A program made the translations under genes and the position numbers. 8,584 nucleotides of DNA, from positions 7,369 through 15,952 of the forward strand of contig DGOU01000173.1 of assembly GCA_002390165.1 (NCBI GenBank), written 5' to 3'. Positions 6,774 to 8,584 of this stretch are shown piece after piece; position 1 is the first letter of the stretch; each line of letters opens with the position of its first letter. Source of the stretch: Lutibacter sp. UBA4458 (lineage in GTDB: Bacteria > Bacteroidota > Bacteroidia > Flavobacteriales > Flavobacteriaceae). The notes under the pieces were generated by a model. The model did not search any database, had not been told where the DNA came from, and saw nothing but the letters and a program-made list of their open reading frames with translations.

Positions 6774-6953
6774 AGTTAATATTACTTATTGATAATTATT
6801 ATAAATTTCGTCAATTCTTTTAGATTAGCAAATCTAATAAAACCGTTTAAATTTGTTGCATTTAAGCGGTTTTTGTATTGATAATTGGTAGGAACTTTCA
6901 GATAAAATAAACTCCAAATTTAAAAAATCACTTTTTTTTTGTATATTATAGCT
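6774..6953. other. Intergenic region with a repeat copy and a small hairpin
   Basis: No gene is seen here apart from the terminator-like hairpin listed separately. Positions 6799-6817 repeat the segment at 7121-7140 with a one-base gap (core TTTCGTCAATTC), which marks the left end of the repeat family described at 7133 and 8217. Directly after it lies a 7-bp hairpin, TTAGATT with loop AGCA and AATCTAA (6820-6837). No TAnnTTTG promoter box was found that would make this a small RNA gene. Confidence 0.4.
6839..6874 (+). terminator. Second terminator-like hairpin downstream of rocD
   Basis: AAAACCGTTTAAAT and ATTTAAGCGGTTTT form a 14-bp stem with one G-U wobble and a 7-nt loop, TTGTTGC, ending in a run of five T. 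On the opposite strand the wobble becomes a C-A mismatch, so it favours plus-strand RNA. It is either a back-up terminator for rocD or the end of an unrecognised small transcript. Confidence 0.6.
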
Positions 6954-7100
6954 ATGTGCATCTGCTATAAATATAACTGTTCGTGTTATTTTGAAGATAG
7001 GATTGCTAATATTAAAGGGAATTTATTATTAGCGGCGGTTTTTTTTGTTGTTTGTATTGCAGGATTTTTTGCTTATAGCCTTATCCTTTATTTTTTTTAA
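6954..7100 (+). CDS. Candidate 48-residue Cys-rich membrane microprotein
   Basis: An ATG-initiated frame of 48 residues starts MCICYKYNCSCYF, giving two CxC pairs (C2/C4 and C9/C11). A short charged segment EDRIANIKGN (14-23) follows, and then one long hydrophobic stretch from about 24 to 48 with another Cys at 34. The layout suggests a single-helix membrane protein with a metal- or disulfide-binding N-terminus. I do not recognise a family. In favour are the sharp polar-to-hydrophobic change, the spaced cysteines and the lack of any other gene in this gap. Against are that T-rich DNA easily yields hydrophobic frames, that no TAnnTTTG box precedes it (only a TATATTAT stretch 9 nt upstream), and that its neighbourhood looks decayed. 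It would be transcribed alone, after the two rocD terminators. Confidence 0.35.
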   Translation: MCICYKYNCSCYFEDRIANIKGNLLLAAVFFVVCIAGFFAYSLILYFF

Positions 7101-7132
7101 ATTAATCCATTACGCATTATTTATAAAATTTC

Positions 7133-7248
7133 GTCAATTCGAGTAAATTTCAAACGTTATTAGGGTTGAAATTTATATCGAGAATAGAATTTTTATAATA
7201 AAGAATAGATCTCGATACCATTTTTTATCAAAAATCACTCGACCTGAC
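7133..7248. repeat. Degenerate intergenic repeat with GTCAATTCGAG / CTCGACCTGAC ends
   Basis: The segment opens with GTCAATTCGAG (7133-7143) and closes with CTCGACCTGAC (7238-7248), the same kind of ends as the 66-bp repeat at 8217-8282 (CTCGACCAGAC at its right end). Inside is a near-perfect hairpin: TCGAG-TAAATTTCAA (7139-7153) against TTGAAATTTATATCGA (7166-7181), with a small bulge. A further partial unit, TCTCGAT, lies at 7210-7216. The interior looks older and more diverged than the right-hand copy. The rest of 7101-7324 shows only a weak hairpin at 7289-7307 without a T-run. Confidence 0.5.
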
Positions 7249-7324
7249 GTTGAGTTCAAAATAATAATTTATAATGTACAACAGTTTAAATTAGTGCAGC
7301 GCTAATTAAAGAACCATTTTTAAA

Positions 7325-8173
7325 TTATCTAATTTTTTTAGAATTAAAATATGTTTTTTTTAACGTGTACATATGTATGCGTTTATCATTTATAGATTTA
7401 GTTGAAGAAATTAAATCTTCCTTTGTTTCTATAAGAGCAGCTAATTTTAAATTAAGATCTTTTATTTTCTGAACTTTTAATCGTTCATTATGGGCAACAC
7501 TATATTGTTCTTTTTCTACAATATTTAAAATAAAATGAGAAGTAACACTTTCATTAACTAATAAAACGTTTAAAATAGCTAAAGATTCGCTATCTAATTC
7601 TATAAAATGATTTTTTAGTTTTAGTCCATTTTTAAGCAAAACAATTTTACCTCTTTTTTTATAAAACCTGTAGCCCCATAAAGTTAAAAATAGTAACAAT
7701 ATTGGTATTAATACATAAAGTAAAAAGGTCTTTCTCCACCAAGTGTTATTTTTATATACGTAAGTTTCTGATATTTTTTTACCAAAAAAATCTTTTTCGC
7801 CTATCCTTTTTAAATAAACCTGATTTCCTTTTCTAACCACATAATAAAATTGTTGCAGGTAATACCCTGAGGTTCCTTTAACGAAAAAATCATTACTATT
7901 AAAACTATGTTCAAACAAGGTTATTTTATTATGTAATATATCTATTTTTTCAATCCCATTGTTGTTAAAGGAAAGCAAGGAATGTTTATAGGGTATTACT
8001 TTTTTTAAATCCTTAAAGCTGGTAGTACCTAAATAAAGCCATGTTTTTAATTTTAAATTAAATGCCCATAGCTCATCATTTTTAGTGTACTCCGTTCTTT
8101 TATAAGGATTAATTTTTAACCCATTAAAAATATAAATAATAGAGGTCAGTAGATAAGTACATAGAAAAATCAA
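7325..8173 (-). pseudogene. 5'-truncated kelch / membrane helix / winged-helix-like regulator
   Basis: This is an open frame of 282 codons with no ATG near its start. The first usable codon is a TTG at 8173, inside the MITE-like element, so residues 1-11 are element-derived. Native-looking sequence begins at IYIFNGL (14-19) and NDELWAFNLKLKTWLYLG (32-49), which fits one kelch blade. The segment to ~145 looks like a beta-rich exported region. A membrane helix lies at about 149-169 with a basic stop-transfer end (YRFYKKRGK). The cytoplasmic tail 180-276 resembles a winged-helix DNA-binding region, with IELDSESLAILNVLL and then NERLKVQKIKDLNLKL and a KSINDKRIHMYTL ending. The layout suggests a one-piece membrane-bound transcription regulator with a kelch sensor. 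Most kelch blades and the signal peptide are missing. A hydrophobic remnant RIIIRLCFILFF is readable at 8333-8368, beyond the element. It is probably inactive, and the family call is tentative. Confidence 0.6.
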
Positions 8174-8332
8174 TATTTAAAATATTGAATATTAGCTAAA
8201 TAAATTTTAATTCCTTGTCAATTCGAGCGCAGTCGAGAATGGTATAGGTTTCAAAGAAGCTCTCGACTGCGCTCGACCAGACAGTTAATCATATAAATAA
8301 GGCGTAAAATATGAAGCTATCTACTGACCTCT
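8141..8332. mobile_element. MITE-like element with terminal inverted repeats and flanking TA
   Basis: AGAGGTCAGTAGATA at 8141-8155 is repeated as its exact reverse complement at 8318-8332. Extending inward, 20 of 23 positions still pair (both ends continue with T then CATA). Outward the similarity stops after one base. Taking the ends as GAGGTCAG...CTGACCTC (8142-8331, 190 bp), both flanks carry TA, as expected for target duplication by IS630- or some IS5-type transposases. There is no room for a transposase, so the element would be moved in trans. Inside are a palindrome, TCAATATT-TAA-AATATTGA (8170-8188), and the separate hairpin repeat 8217-8282. Which family it belongs to cannot be told without other copies. 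Confidence 0.6.
8217..8282. repeat. Hairpin repeat CGAGCGCAGTCGAGA / TCTCGACTGCGCTCG
   Basis: A perfect 15-bp inverted repeat (8224-8238 and 8261-8275) has a 22-nt loop and is extended by GTC/GAC pairs at the outer ends (8217-8219 and 8280-8282). Its GC-rich stem stands out from the AT-rich surroundings. From general experience, similar GTCAATTCGAGxxCAGTCGAGA units are scattered between genes in flavobacterial genomes, much like REP sequences. The copy is intact enough to fold, unlike the one at 7133-7248. It lies inside the MITE-like element, so either it travels with the element or it inserted there later. Confidence 0.7.
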
Positions 8333-8382
8333 AAAAAATAGAATAAAACATAACCTTATTATTATGCGAGGATTTATTATAT

Positions 8383-8390
8383 CAAATATA
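8383..8390 (-). promoter_or_regulatory. Candidate -7 box of the original truncated gene
   Basis: The minus strand reads TATATTTG, an exact TAnnTTTG match, about 50 nt beyond the right end of the MITE-like element and pointing toward the truncated regulator. A TTG lies 14 nt upstream, which is shorter than the usual spacing. It could be the old promoter of that gene, now separated from its coding region. Chance occurrence is possible. Confidence 0.33.
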
Positions 8391-8398
8391 CAACCCAT

Positions 8399-8584
8399 TT
8401 TTGACAAGAAATAAATGGTAACGCTTTTATTTTGACTTAGTTTCAATAAAAAATATTGACAAGTATTTAAAAAGGAAAGTTCTAGAAAAAGAAAATAAAA
8501 ATTATGAATGTAAAAGTTAAAAAGAGGAAAGGGAATTTTGTTATGAATTAGATTATTAAAAAAGGAAAGTTGTTTTTATGGTGT
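8399..8584. other. Non-coding edge region with purine-rich direct repeats
   Basis: No supported gene is seen. The segment TTAAAAA(A)GGAAAGTT occurs at 8467-8481 and 8556-8571, with a weaker form, AAAAGAGGAAAGG, at 8519-8531. A 15-codon plus-strand frame (8504-8551) is too short and too Lys-rich to support. An ATG at 8578-8580, 8 nt after GGAAAG, could be the start of a plus-strand gene beyond the edge, but nothing confirms it. Confidence 0.3.

Noticed and set aside
7289..7307. A terminator for the truncated regulator
   Set aside because: The AATTAGT/GCTAATT hairpin is weak and is not followed by a T-run on the minus strand.
8141..8332. An invertible (phase-variable) promoter segment bounded by inverted repeats
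   Set aside because: No recombinase is nearby. Flipping the segment creates no in-frame start for the regulator (an in-frame TGA precedes the repeat). The inward decay of similarity with TA flanks fits a transposable element better.
8504..8551. A 15-codon plus-strand peptide gene
   Set aside because: It is too short, Lys-rich in a purine-rich tract, and has no support from context.
6774..8584. A CRISPR array or tRNA/rRNA gene in the gene-poor right third
   Set aside because: The repeats are few, irregularly spaced and of unequal length, and no tRNA-like cloverleaf or rRNA motif was seen.

Overview
The window is strongly AT-rich and looks like a chromosomal segment of a marine-type member of the Flavobacteriaceae (Bacteroidota). 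The evidence is the set of proteins (DUF6452 and DUF6048 envelope proteins next to an RlmD-type methyltransferase, a flavobacterial-type nucleoside phosphorylase, a GldL-like membrane hairpin), promoter boxes of the Bacteroidota form TAnnTTTG, and the absence of clear Shine-Dalgarno sites. The genus cannot be fixed from the sequence alone.

Positions 1-4758 hold a compact minus-strand run of seven genes. In transcription order they are: 23S rRNA m5U methyltransferase (rlmD), a DUF6452 lipoprotein, a DUF6048 predicted outer-membrane protein, an isopenicillin-N-synthase-like 2-oxoglutarate/Fe(II) oxygenase, a 56-residue GldL-like membrane hairpin, a bacterial SUI1/eIF1-like factor, and a nucleoside phosphorylase cut by the left edge. 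Gaps are 2 to 42 nt, one pair overlaps by 35 nt and one by an ATGA. A TACATTTG promoter box lies 4 nt before the rlmD ATG, so its mRNA is probably leaderless. A second such box may serve the SUI1-phosphorylase pair. The theme is translation and nucleoside housekeeping joined to two envelope proteins.

Positions 4783-6773 hold two divergent genes. On the minus strand is a lipoprotein class I cytochrome c with its own terminator. On the plus strand is ornithine aminotransferase (rocD), followed by a strong palindromic terminator and a second terminator-like hairpin. The 218-bp divergent spacer carries one candidate promoter per gene.

Positions 6774-8584 differ in character and look like a decaying accessory zone. 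They hold a candidate 48-residue Cys-rich membrane microprotein, copies of a repeat that begins with GTCAATTC (two of them with GTCAATTCGAG ends), and a 5'-truncated membrane-bound regulator (kelch remnant, one membrane helix, winged-helix-like tail). The 5' end of that regulator coincides with one end of a 190-bp MITE-like element with terminal inverted repeats and flanking TA dinucleotides. This element was not expected from the gene content and is the most unusual structure here. The last 185 bases hold only purine-rich repeats and no supported gene.
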